Positions 1 to 11,500 of a stretch of DNA of 24,674 nucleotides are shown in pieces. The stretch covers positions 94,878 through 119,551 of the forward strand of contig WELA01007467.1 in NCBI GenBank assembly GCA_009602735.1. The letters are read 5' to 3'. A model generated the notes under the pieces. That model did no database searches and was not told where the DNA came from. It saw only the letters and a list, made by a program, of their open reading frames with translations. A program made the translations under genes and the position numbers. The DNA comes from Mesotaenium endlicherianum (taxonomy: Eukaryota > Streptophyta > Zygnematophyceae > Zygnematales > Mesotaeniaceae). Each line of letters starts with the position of its first letter. The first letter of the stretch is position 1.

Positions 1-35
1 CCCCCCCCCCTCCCCCCAATAGACATACACGCACG

Positions 36-107
36 CACACACGCAGCCACGCACGAACGAGCACACACACACGCACAAACACGCACACACAGACGTGCAC
101 AGAGAGA
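36..107 (+). repeat. CA-rich simple repeat
   Basis: CACACA and CACGCA units in intron 10 or beyond at the window edge. Confidence 0.75.
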
Positions 108-171
108 GAGAGGGACAGGGGATCATGAAGAAATGAAGAGGGAATGGGGCAAGAGGGAGGATCGCGCGCAC

Positions 172-252
172 CCGGGCGGAGGAGGGCGGGGTCGATGAGG
201 TCGGGCCGGTTGGTGGCCGCAATCACTGCCACCCCGTTCATGGGCGTCAGCC
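172..252 (-). CDS. CIP111: AAA ATPase exon 11 (D2 sensor 1)
   Basis: The exon encodes [20 protein letters not shown] then PALLRP and one base of the next Gly. This is D2 sensor 1 (Asn1219). The acceptor is CGGCAG before GGCTGACG and the donor GTGCGC at 166-171. The next exon, expected to begin with the GRFDR segment, is not in the window. Confidence 0.9.
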
Positions 253-3153
253 CTGCCGCCCGCCGTGCATCCGTCCACAGGCCCGCCCACCCACATGCAC
301 GCACGCACGCATGCAAGGGACAAGGCACGGCATACGACATGCCACGTCAGCACGCACGCACTGCCGTCAGAAGGCACTGATGTGCCACCGCCACATCAGC
401 AAGCAAGAATCGCCGCCCCTGCCACCTCGGATGGGCAAGCGCCGCGTCGCGCCGCGCGAGCTAGCACCACGTCAGCCTCCAGGTCACCAGCCCCATGCAA
501 CGCCAGGTCAGCAAGCACATCGTACTAGGTTAGCGAGCTCCATGCAGGCGCCTGCGTTCAACAGGGGGGGCACACGCACAGCATAAGCTGACCGCGTCAC
601 GGCAGTGCTCACGCCCGATCGCCCGCCAGATGGAGGGTGGAGGGTGCAGATAGAAGGCAGCAGCAGCTTCCTCTCGCTTCTTGCACAATGGGGAAAGGGG
701 GGGTGGCAAACGCCAGCTCACAGAGGAAAAAGGACAGGAGAGAAAAGCAGCGACGCACCGTCCATCTCCGTCAGCAGCTGACTCAGCACGCGGTCGCCCA
801 CGCTCGTCGACCCGCCCCCTTTTCCACCGCCGCCCTCCCCGTCGCCCCCCCTGGTGCCGGCCAGGCCATCGATCTCATCAAAGAAGACGATGGATGGTGC
901 GGACTGACGCGCACGCGCAAACAGCGCACGCACGGCCTTCTCCGACTCGCCCACCCACTTGCTGAACAGCTCCGGGCCCTGCTCCCTCCAAATCCAACGC
1001 GTGTTCAAACACGGCCAGCCTTTGTTTAGGGTTTCGGGCTTGGAGTTTCTGGTTTGTGGGATTGTAGTTGGGTTCATGTTTGAATAGACAGTGATTTTTT
1101 TTTTTTGTTAGATGCTAGTAGGATAACCATCATGAGGAGGGGGGAGCTGAACGAGGTAGGGTGGTGCTGTTCAAAACATTGGCGGTGCATGCCGTGTGGC
1201 AACCCACACTCAGATGATTCTCGGGGCAGCCTCTCAAGAGAATGAGGGCACACGTCCATGGGGCAGATGCCTGGTCCCCACTCGCCCCACAGAACGGGAG
1301 AAGAGAGCGCTTCTTGGACGTCTGTACTCCTCCTTCTCTCCCTCTCCCTCCCTCCCTCCCTCCCTCTTGCTCTCTCTCCCTCCCGCCCTCCCTACCTCCA
1401 CCCCTCTCTCTGCCCTCCCCTCCCTCCGTCCTCCCTCCGCCCTCCCTCTCGCCCTCCCGCTTGCTCTCTCTCCTTCTCTGCTCCGAACGCACTGCACGCC
1501 TGGAAGTGGAAACGAGTGGTCGCTCGTGCTGCTGCATGCGCGCGGACAACCGCCTGTGGCTGGCAAGTGCGACCCTGAGGCACATGCGCAAGAGGTTGAG
1601 CTCAGGGCCAGGCTTTTGAGACATGTGAAGTCCAACATTTGTTAAAACTAATAGGTAGGTAGATGTTTAAGAGTCCCGTGCCGCCCATTCCGCAGTTTGA
1701 AGGAGGCGTGGTCGCTGTCATCAGCCGACACTCTCATCTCCTCTGGAACACTGTGACCGGGCGACACCTGTCCGGAGGTCAGGAGCGCGCACGCGCACGT
1801 GCATGCGCACGCGCACGCAGACGAGCCTGTGCAAGCTGGCCCTGATGACCCGACGCAGCCTCTGGCCGACAATTTACCTCCCAGCTCCTGGATCAAAGCC
1901 CTCTGGCACACGCCGCCTTGGGCTTCGGCTCTCAAATAAGAGCGCTTGCGTTTCAAACCCGGAAGCTGTTTCCCCGCTGCTAAGAGTGCCCACAACAAGG
2001 AAGGCGGGGAGTGCGCGAGGGCTGCGCGCCACAGGCCGAGCCGAGCGAGCAGCATGCGGGCAGCAGCCGGCTGTACTGTGCCGCACTCACCCGTTTCCTT
2101 ACACCACGTCACGCATGCTATGCGGCATCATTTTCACTTACACTGCGCCACGCCCATTATATCATATACATTATTTGGATCATATATAGTATTTACCGGG
2201 TTAATTTTTGTGCCGTTATGTTATGAGTACTGATGATAGTAACCCATCAGGCGACGCCTCGCCAGATGAGACAACCTTACCACAGGACTGGCACTCAGCA
2301 CCAGCACAAGCACTGTCTGCTAAGAGCTCCTCCCGGGGCGCGTGTAAGTGTGAGGGCGAGCGAATGAGCTTGCTCGGTGCAGGAGGAGCAGAGGCACGGA
2401 CAGGTGGCATCAGGAGAGGGGCTCTCACCTTGACAGCCAGGAAGTTGAGGGCTGCCTCCGTGGCCACTGCCCTGCACGCCCACGTGGCGCCCCCGCACCG
2501 CGCCAAGACATCGCAATATAGCAGCAGAAATTTAGACAACGGTGTGGTATCGTATGCATTGTGTTTAGCCAAGCACCCGTTAACGACAGCACACCTCCAA
2601 CAGCCCCCCCGCTGCGTTCAGTGCCAGCTGCAAGAGAACAGCAAGACAGCTCTCATAGCATCAGAAGAACATCGTAAGGGGGGGATATCTCTGGCACGCA
2701 TGGGAGGGAAAGAGAGAGGGAGAGGGGGGGAGCGGAGGCACTTGCAGAGCAGGATGATGCGAACGCTTACCTCGCCATGAGGGTCTTGCTGCACCCAGGC
2801 GGGCCGTAGAGGAGGACGCCCCTCGGGGGGCGGGCCCCGATGCGGGCAAAGGACTGCGCGTGCTTGTGCGGCCACTCCACCGCCTCTTGCAGCCGCTGCG
2901 CTCCCGCGCACGCGCGCGCCCCCCACCCCAACCCCCACAGGGTCCGGCCTTCAGTCCCAGTCGCCGGAGCTGGCTATTTACTTGGTCCGTTGAGAGTGCA
3001 TTTCGTGGTCCTCCGAGTCATTCTCTTGCTGTATGTGTTTGACGTGCTTGCCGCGTCGTGTTCAAAGTCTAATCCTCACACTCTTTCTCCCTTCCCTCTC
3101 CCCCCCCCCCCTCTCCCCCGTGTGCATGTGTGCGTGCGTGTGTGTGTGTGTGT

Positions 3154-3191
<38 letters not shown>

Positions 3192-6100
3192 AAAAGCATG
3201 CGATACAGAAGCTAACCGGACGGACTTCACATAGATAGCAGTGGGTCATTCCCAGTAGCGCTCGTCGCAATCGCTTCAAGCACCTACTGACCAGACATAA
3301 GGCTTTCTTTCTTGACCCGAAAGTATCAATTCTGACCGGACCCCCCTTCGAGGCACACAGAGCAAGAGCAGCTCAGCTGTTGCCACAGCTTCAGATTTGT
3401 CAAAAGCTGGTCACCACCCTCCCTCTCGTTTGACTTCTCCCGCTCCCTTTTCTGCCTCCTCGCCTTCCTCTCCTGCCGCCGCCAGCTGAGAGCCTGGGCA
3501 GAGCTGCGGGGTGTGGGAGCCTTTCCTGGTCCCTTTTCCCTGCTATCTCTTGCCCCTTCCTTGTCCCCTGCCTCCGCCAACTTGGTGCTAGAGGAGAGCA
3601 GCAGGGGCACAGAAGAAGCGCAAGACACGCGCGGGGCGTGACGACCCTAAACCCTAAACACCCCTACTTTACCCTAATCCCCAGACCTCGGAATTAGCCC
3701 TGAGCGTGTTCATTGATTCATGGACACCTGTCATCGCGAGCGCACTTCTCCTGCTGCACACACGTACGGGCGCACGCGCACGCTAGCGCGCACCGCGCGC
3801 ACGCACGCACGCTGTCATGCATCCGCGCACCTGCTTGATGTCATCCTGGCCGCCAATGTCCGACCAGAGCACACGCGGCACCTCCACCGCCACCTGTCGC
3901 CCCCACGCCCTCCGCCCCAGGCACAGGCAGACATCGCGTCATCTACGGGGACCATGAGGCAAGCCACCAGCCGTGGTCAATAACAGGCTCCCCTATTCCT
4001 CCTCCCCTTCCTCCTCCACCACCTCCTCCTCCTCTTCGTCCTCTTCATCCTCCCCCTCCAATCACTCCCCCACCTCCTGCTGCTTCTGCTGCTGCTGCTG
4101 CACATGCTCCTGCTTGTCCTTCCCCCTCTTGCCACCTGTGGCATGGGGGAAGGGAGCCGGTCCCAACCCTTTCAAAATGCATTGAAGTGCAGAAAGAAGG
4201 GACGGGGGAGGGGGGGAGGGGAGAGGAAGGGGAGGGGCGGGAGGGGCCGGCGGCATGGGCGTGGGCTGTGAGGGGAGAAAGAGCCGCCGCAGGACTCACT
4301 GGCGTGCACCACTTGCGCTGCCCCTCTCAAAACTCGGCCACTCAGCCGCTCGTCTCTCCACATTCGGCGAGCCCCATAACAGCCACAAAGTTCACCACAG
4401 TCTCCCAGATGTAATCGGGTACGATGAAAATAACAGTGTATATGTGCGTGCGTGTGTCTCTGTGTGAGTGCATGTGGTGTGTGTGTGTGTGTGTGTATGT
4501 GTGTGTGCGTCGCGCCGTGCGTGTGCAACCTCAAGATGTGATTAGCATGCAGGAACTGACTCTCACATACGCGTGCCGGCAGCCCTACCCCTGCCTCAAG
4601 CTAGCTATCAAGCAGGCAGGCAGGTCGCACTCAACTGCCAGCTGGCGTGCTCGATCCTGTGGCTAGGGCACCCCAGTGTGGCACCACATGTAGAATTTCA
4701 GCTGTCCAGCACGATACAGGCAGGCCAGCAGAGTGCGGTGCAGACCACAGTACACTCACAGTACGCGTGCACCTCGGCGCAGCGCACTTAGTGCGATGCA
4801 GACTGCCAGCAGTCTAACCGTCAGTATTCGAGTGTGGCACCAGCCCAATACATTGTGGTACAAGCGCGGTGCGATGCGGTACAAGTGCAGAAAGACGCGG
4901 TACAAGTGCAGTAAGATGCGGCACAAGTGCAGCACGATGCGGTACAACTGCGGAACGATGCGGTACAAGTGCAGCACGAGGGCGGCATGAGGGCGGGGCA
5001 GAGCGGAGCAGCACCTCGCGCATGGCGCTGGGCCGCACACGCGATCGTGCAATTTCAAAGTCGCACATCTCTACCGCCATCGCCACGCTCTCCCGCTCTG
5101 GCGCAGCTTCGCCGGCGCCGTCCCTCGCCGCACCATTCTCTTGCCCGCTCATCTCTGTTGCCACGTCGTCCTTCCTCCTCTCGCCACCTGTGGCGGCGGG
5201 CGCGATTGCCAGCGATGCCAGAGCGAGCGCCAGGTCCAGGTCTGCCGCATCAGCAGTTGCCCTGCCAGCTGTGCCGCTACCAGCTGTTGACCTGCCAGCT
5301 GTCGCGGTGCCAGCTGTTGCGTGATAATGCCCCGGCGAGGACAAGGATGCTGTGATGGGTGCAGCAGAAGCTGACAGCTGGCACCGCTGATCGCACGCAA
5401 TCCAACGCCGCAGGGCCACGAGGGCAGCCTCGTTGCAGAGGGCTGCCAGGTCAGCGCCCACAAAGCCATGTGTCGACGCGGCAAGCGAACGAAGCTGGGC
5501 GGCGCTGATCTCGTGCCTCATGGGCCGCAGGCACGCTTGCAATATCTCCAGCCGGCCGGCAGGCGTGGGGACACCTGTCGCCACCAGGTTGCGCCACAGA
5601 GGAGTCAGCGGGTGGCGTCAGCAGTGCAGGATGAGCTGGTTGCTTGCTCTAGAGTGAAGTTGGGGGGTATTTGTGGGAACTGGCACCAGTGGTGCGAGGC
5701 GAGGCAACAACCTTTGCAAAAAGGTGAGGGTGATGGCATTCCACGTGATCCACGCACAGGCACGTGGGCGCGCGTGCACACACACACACGCACACGCACA
5801 CACACACACGCACACACATACACGCGCGCGCGCGTGCGCGCGCACACGCACTCACGAGCATGCACTACATGGGGTCCGGCACAAGCAGGCGAGGGCGAGG
5901 GCCAGGCGCAGGGGCAGGGGCGGGCGCGCTCTCACCCACTTCGAGCTCGCGGTCGAATCGCCCCGGCCTCCTGAGGGCGGGGTCGATGGAATCCACGCGG
6001 TTGGTGGCGGCAATGACGACGACGCGCTCGAGCGCCGCCCCCCCCCCGTCCATCACTGTGAGCAGCGCCGCCACCATACGCTGTGCCATGTCCTCCGCGT

Positions 6101-8548
6101 CGCCACCTCGCGCGGGCGCAATGGCATCCAGTTCGTCTATGAACACCTGGCACCCTGGCAGGCACGCGCGGGCGCTCGTCAGCCCCGCACTGTCTTAGAG
6201 TGGTGCGAATGGAGTCTTGTAGAGAGCATTAAGGGGCGTTCAGTTCGTCTATGGACACCTGGCACGTGTTCGCTCGGCAGGCCCCTACCTCGAGTTTCAA
6301 GGACAAGGGTCGCAGGTGGCGCGCTGCAGGGTCCAGTTCATCTGACCAATGGACACCTGGCACACGCTCGCTCGACCATCCCCTCCTCCCTTGAGACTTT
6401 CGGACAAAGTTGCGCACAGAGCATCAGGGTGTCCAGCTCGTCTGATCTGTGGACACCTGGCGCTTGCTCGCTCGCGTCAGATGAAGCCCCCCCTGCACCC
6501 ATGCTCAGCGCAGCTTGTCCCCAACTGTGGCGTGCAGCTTCCCCCATCATGTTGTGTGCGCATGCGCCTGCACGTGCGCGCCTTTCACCCCCCTTTGTCC
6601 AGGAAGTCAGCTCCAGCTTTTTCAAAACAGGTGGTGAGTTTGGGGGCCAGGTGACGGCTTGAGGGTCAGTCGCCTGCGTAACGGGCTGACGCACGGGGTT
6701 GGAGTACTGGGGAGAGGCTTTCGCTTGTGCCGGGGGAGCCGTCCAGAGCAGGCATCTTGTCGAGGGAGTGAGGTTTCTGCTCAAGTTCTTGTTTCTCAGC
6801 TCGGCAGCAGCCATACCCAACGCTTTTGCCCATTCTGCTGCGTCAGAGCCGGGAAATCATCGACACGATCGCGCATTTTAAGTTTTTAATAAGAACTGGT
6901 AAAAGGACAGATTTTTCTTTCTTCAAGAGGGGGGCCTTAGAAGCACGAACGCTTCCTTCAGGGCTTGCGACAGAAAGCTACAGATAGAGGTATGAGTGGG
7001 GGGGCGGGCGGGCGGGCGGCGCTTACCACAGACGGGGCGGCCTTGCGGGCGGCGTCGAAGACGGCCAGGAGCGCTTGCTCGCTCTCCCCAAAGAACTGGC
7101 TGACCACCTCCGGGCCGTTGATCACAAACATTGACGCGCCGGACTCGCTGGCGGCGGCGCGCGCCAGCGACGTCTTGCCCGTGCCAGGTGGCCCGTGCAG
7201 CAGCACCCCCTTGGGCGGCCGTATCCCGTACCTGCGAGCGGAGAACGCGCCAGCTGGCAACTTCAGGACAGGCGGGTCTCCAGGCATGCCGGGATTGGGC
7301 TGAAGGTTTAAAGCGATCGTTTAGGGTTCTGAACTCAAAAGTTGGGGTTTTGCACAGAGCGATGTGTGCCGAGCTTCCTTTACTAGTCGATTGGGTGAGG
7401 GGCCAGGGCAAAGCGCAAGCGGAGGCACAGAGTGCCCACAAGTCCGGGCAGCTTGCCGCAGGAGGGCCGGTGCAGGTAAGGGAAGACCGGCGGGCAGAAA
7501 TCTGACCGGGAAAAGAGGGCAGGGTCTCTGAGCGGCAGCTCCACCAGCTCCCTGAGAGCCGCGATCTGCTCCCCCAGTCCTCCAAGTGAGGAGTATTTGA
7601 CGCGCTCCTGCTCCCCCGCCAGCCTGGCAGCCGACACGGCTTCTGATTGATTCTCCTTGCCGCCGTCTTCTGCCCCACTCAATCCGTTATAGACACCCGT
7701 ACTGTCTCCAAACTCCCCCCTCGCGCTTGTCGCCAGCACTGGGCTGACCTGGCGGCTGCCGGGCGGCTCTGGAAGCGCCAGCGTGACACTTGTCAGGTGG
7801 CTGACGCGGTACAGGTGGAGGGGCGCAGAGGCGGAGCCCGCCGCCACTTCAGTGTCACAAGATCCAGACTCAGACGTCCGTGCTGACGTGGCACTGAAAT
7901 CTTCGCCTCTTCCACCCAGACCGCCGACAGAGGCCACGTCGCGCGCCTCAAACTGGCCGCCAAGTGTCTCCCCTGCCGAGCCACCCCTCTCGTGCCCCCC
8001 ACCAGCGTGTCGTTGTTGACTGCTGCCGTCGCTGCTGCCGCCCGCAGCGCTGACATGGAAGACGCAGTCGTGGCCGCACACGGGCACCACCACGCAGTTC
8101 CCCTGGAGCAGACACCTGCCCCCCAAGAAGCGGGCCACAAACTTCTCCAGCAAGCCCCTCTGCTGCTCCCCCCCCCGGCTCTCCAGCAGCGCCCTCACCG
8201 CTGCCAGCTGGCCCTCCCCTCCATGCGTGGCCCCTGGGGCCCTCTTTGGTGCGCTGCTTGCCCCCGCCTTGCCGGGCCCTGCCGAAGCTGGCGTCAAAAT
8301 CCTACCCCCTCCCCCTCCCCCTCCCGCTCTTGCCTCTGGCTCTTCCTGTCGACGGCTGGGAGGAGTTGCAGCAGCACCCGCGTCGAGCCTGCTCGAGCTC
8401 GACCTGGGCGGGGGGGTGGCGAGGGGGGAGGAGGGGCTGGGGAACGTGGGGGTCAGGGGGGAGCGCGCCACGGTGAGATGTGGCGGAAGCGCCGAATGCG
8501 CCGAACCTGCCGCTGGCCCCCGGGGCGAGCAGAAGAGATCTCGTCCTC

Positions 8549-8579
<31 letters not shown>

Positions 8580-11500
8580 ATCTCCAGCGCCTGCTGCAAG
8601 TGACGAGCTGGGCCTGCCACTCTCCTCCCTCCCCTCTCGCCCTTCTCTGCCTTCCCTCCCGCCCCTCACCTCTCTCACCCCCCTCCCTTCCCTCCCCTCC
8701 CTCCCCACTCGGTCCCCTCTTGCTCCGTTTCCTTCTCTCCCCTCCCTCCCCCCTCGCCCTTCTCCTCCCCTTGTCTCAAATGCTTGGCCCCCCCCACCTC
8801 CTGCAATGATGTCATCAGGGCTAGCCAGCGAGTAAGCAGGCTCCTGTATCGCGCCGCCCGCCACGTCAGCGGGCGGGCACCATGTGAGTGCCAGGTGGCG
8901 GCAATCCATGCGTACTGCGGCAACGCACGAACCCTCCTGGGACTGCCATGTGGCAAGCCTGCCAGCGCCGTCGGGGCCTCCCTGGGCACCGAGGCCAGAG
9001 CTCCTTGCATGGCTGCCTGTGGGTCCCTGAGGGCTCGTCAAGTGTCGCCCAGAGAGGGCCTCCGGGGCTGAGTCGTCAGGTGGCAGCTGGTCCTTGACTG
9101 CGAGGCAGTAGAGGCGCAAGACGCTGCCAAGTGGCGGCCTTGCGAGGCTGTCGGACAGCTGCCATGAGATCCTGACCCCGTTCCGCGGAAGCTGGCAGGC
9201 CCCAGCGAGCACCCACCAATCATGCGCACGGCTCAAGCATGTGACGTGACAGGCAGGCAATCTCTGAGTTCCACCGTCAGTCAGTCAACAGCGCCTCAAA
9301 ACAAGCAGTAGCAACTGCCGACAATGACAATTGCAACTTCCACTGAACAACGTCACGACTTAGGCTCCGGAATCACTCGCTGACAAAGGGGTCGCTCCGT
9401 AGCATGGGAGTCACTCGTTAGTAGAGAGAGGGGTTTGCCTCGTCTGGTTTCGGATGAGAAAACAGCCCAGGCAATGAGTCAGACCCGTGCACGAGCGGGC
9501 AGCTCATCCAGAAGGATGCGCACAGGGGGGGGGCAGGCTCCAGCCATGTGTGAAAGCCCCTCTAGGACCAAAGAAACAGATGGATGTCACCCCAGAAGAG
9601 TGTCGAAAGAAGCAGAAGGGAGCAAGCTCCAACCGGGTGTGAAAGCCCCCCAAGAACCAGACACAGGGATGTCCACAGGAGCGGGTGTGTGTGAAAACCC
9701 CCCTGGGGCCCTGTAATTTTCCTCTTTCCTAAGCCAGCTGCCGGCTCAGCTCTCTCTCTCTCTCTCTCTCGTGCAAGCTGGCGGGCATCAGGCTGCGCAC
9801 GCGCTGCTGTATGCTTCTCCCCAAGCCAGCTCCTCCAGCAACCCTGCATCTTAAACCCTGAGCTCGACACTGGAAACCCTAACCCTGCCCCTAAACCTAC
9901 CCTAACCCTAAATCCAAACTAATCCTAACCCTAACACTGACTGACCCCTTCTCCCCTCAGGGCCCCTCACAGCAATAAAAATAGGAGGCGCTCCCTTGCT
10001 GCCTTCCCCATTCACTCTGCCTGTGCTTCACACGCGGCAGCTGGGCACCCTAAATTCCACAGCAAGCTGTCCACACTCCCGGGTTCCCCCAGCCCATGCC
10101 TCACGCCGGGCAGCCCAAAAAACCGCCAACAAAAAATACTCCCCACTACCCTGCTCTCCCAGCCCGCGATCTTCGCTCACATCGGGCAGCCTGAAATCCT
10201 TCAATAAGCTGGCCACCGGCCTGGCTCTTGCCCCTCATGCTTTACACCGGGCAGCCCAAAAACTTTGAAGACGCTGACCACCCCCGCCCGAAACACAAAA
10301 TGTACGAGAGAGGCAGCTGACTCCTGTGGGGTGCCCCCCACTTACCCCACTGCATCTGACCTAAACGCAGACCCCCACCCGTAGCCCTGCTGTCCCCCNN
10401 NNNNNNNNNNNNNNNNNNNNNNNNNNNNNNNNNNNNNNNNNCCCCCCCCCTCTCTGCAGCCTCTCAGGGCCTGCCCAGCCAGACATCCGGACCAGCGACA
10501 CCCGAATCACGAAACGGAACGCTCACGAGCATGCCCGGCTCTTGCCTGAGACAGCCCTGAAGCGGGCCGGCGCTCCAGCCCGAGCTCCCAGAGCCTGAAA
10601 CTACAAGCTAACCCTAAACCTGTGGACCCTAAGCCCTGAGCCCTGAGCTCTGAAGCCAGCACATTGTCCAACCCCGCCTCTTAGACCCCAGGCCCCCTGA
10701 CACTCCCCCCACCCCCGGCCTCAAAGGCCTGAGCTGTGTGACGGCACTGGTATGGCGGGCTGAGAGAAGGCAGTATCAGGAAAAGTCTCCGAGCGCGTGC
10801 CCCCCCCTTGTGCCAGCGGGTTCAGGCTTTTAAAGCTGGCTAATGGGGGGAATGGGGGCCGGGAGGGGGGGGGGGAGCTTTAGGTTTAGGGTTTAAGGAT
10901 CAAGGCTGCGCCAGCTTCAGGCAACACCCGCGCGCTCGGCTTCACCGCATTCTGAAATGACTTGCTTCTCTCTCTCACTCGGCCGGAGATAGGCTGCGTC
11001 TCTGCCGCTCTCGGCGCTGCATCGGCTTGAAAGCGCTCCGGCAACGCCTTGACTTCTTCATGTTTGCGTTGACGACGACAACGGCCAGGCACGGAGTTGA
11101 CGTGCAGGGCTTAGGGAGAAGGGAAGGGGGGGTTGAGGACTTTGGGGTATAAGCAGGGGCGCGGTTGAAAATGGAGGGCGTGGACTTGAGGAGCCAGAGG
11201 GGTCGAGAAGCAGAGTGGAGAGAGACGCATTCAGCGCAGCAGGGGTTAAGCTTCTGCGGATTTTAGGTTCTAGGTTTATGTTAGGGGAGTTTGGGCTTTA
11301 GAGTAAGGATGGCGTATGAAGGGTCAAGGAGGGGGAGAGGGGGAAGGGCCAGGCAGCAAGCAAAGCAGGGGAGTGGGAGCCTACTCGAGGGGAGGGCCAG
11401 GCAGAGGCCACCACGTAGGACAGCCCGGGAGTGAAGCTCCCCCCCGTCAAATGCCCCCCTGCTGAGGCCCCTCCAGGACAGGTGGCGGCCTCTAGGCCGA

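Larger units (their letters stand above)
9192..11384 (-). other. CIP111: AAA ATPase intron 2 (about 2.2 kb), repeat-rich, with assembly gap
   Basis: No exon was found in it. It contains degenerate short repeats (9530-9712, 10026-10270), a (CT)n run near 9749-9770, telomere-like CCCTAA stretches (9868-9940 and about 10605-10650) and the N gap at 10399-10441. Because of the gap, a small missed exon cannot be excluded. The phases of exons 2 and 3 fit without one. Confidence 0.6.

Noticed and set aside
637..1029. Plus-strand open frames of 94-130 codons
   Set aside because: Antisense to AAA exon 10, which carries the real D2 Walker B.
6129..6474. CRISPR-like spaced repeats
   Set aside because: The copies are about 100 bp apart, few and degenerate, and include an exon edge in a eukaryotic gene; this is a tandem duplication.
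5673..6662. 329-codon plus-strand open frame
   Set aside because: Antisense to exon 5 and its intron repeats; made of CA-repeat translation and no domain.
8227..8835. Plus-strand 202-codon open frame
   Set aside because: Shadow of AAA exon 3 in low-complexity C/T-rich DNA; it encodes only Pro/Ser/Leu repeats.
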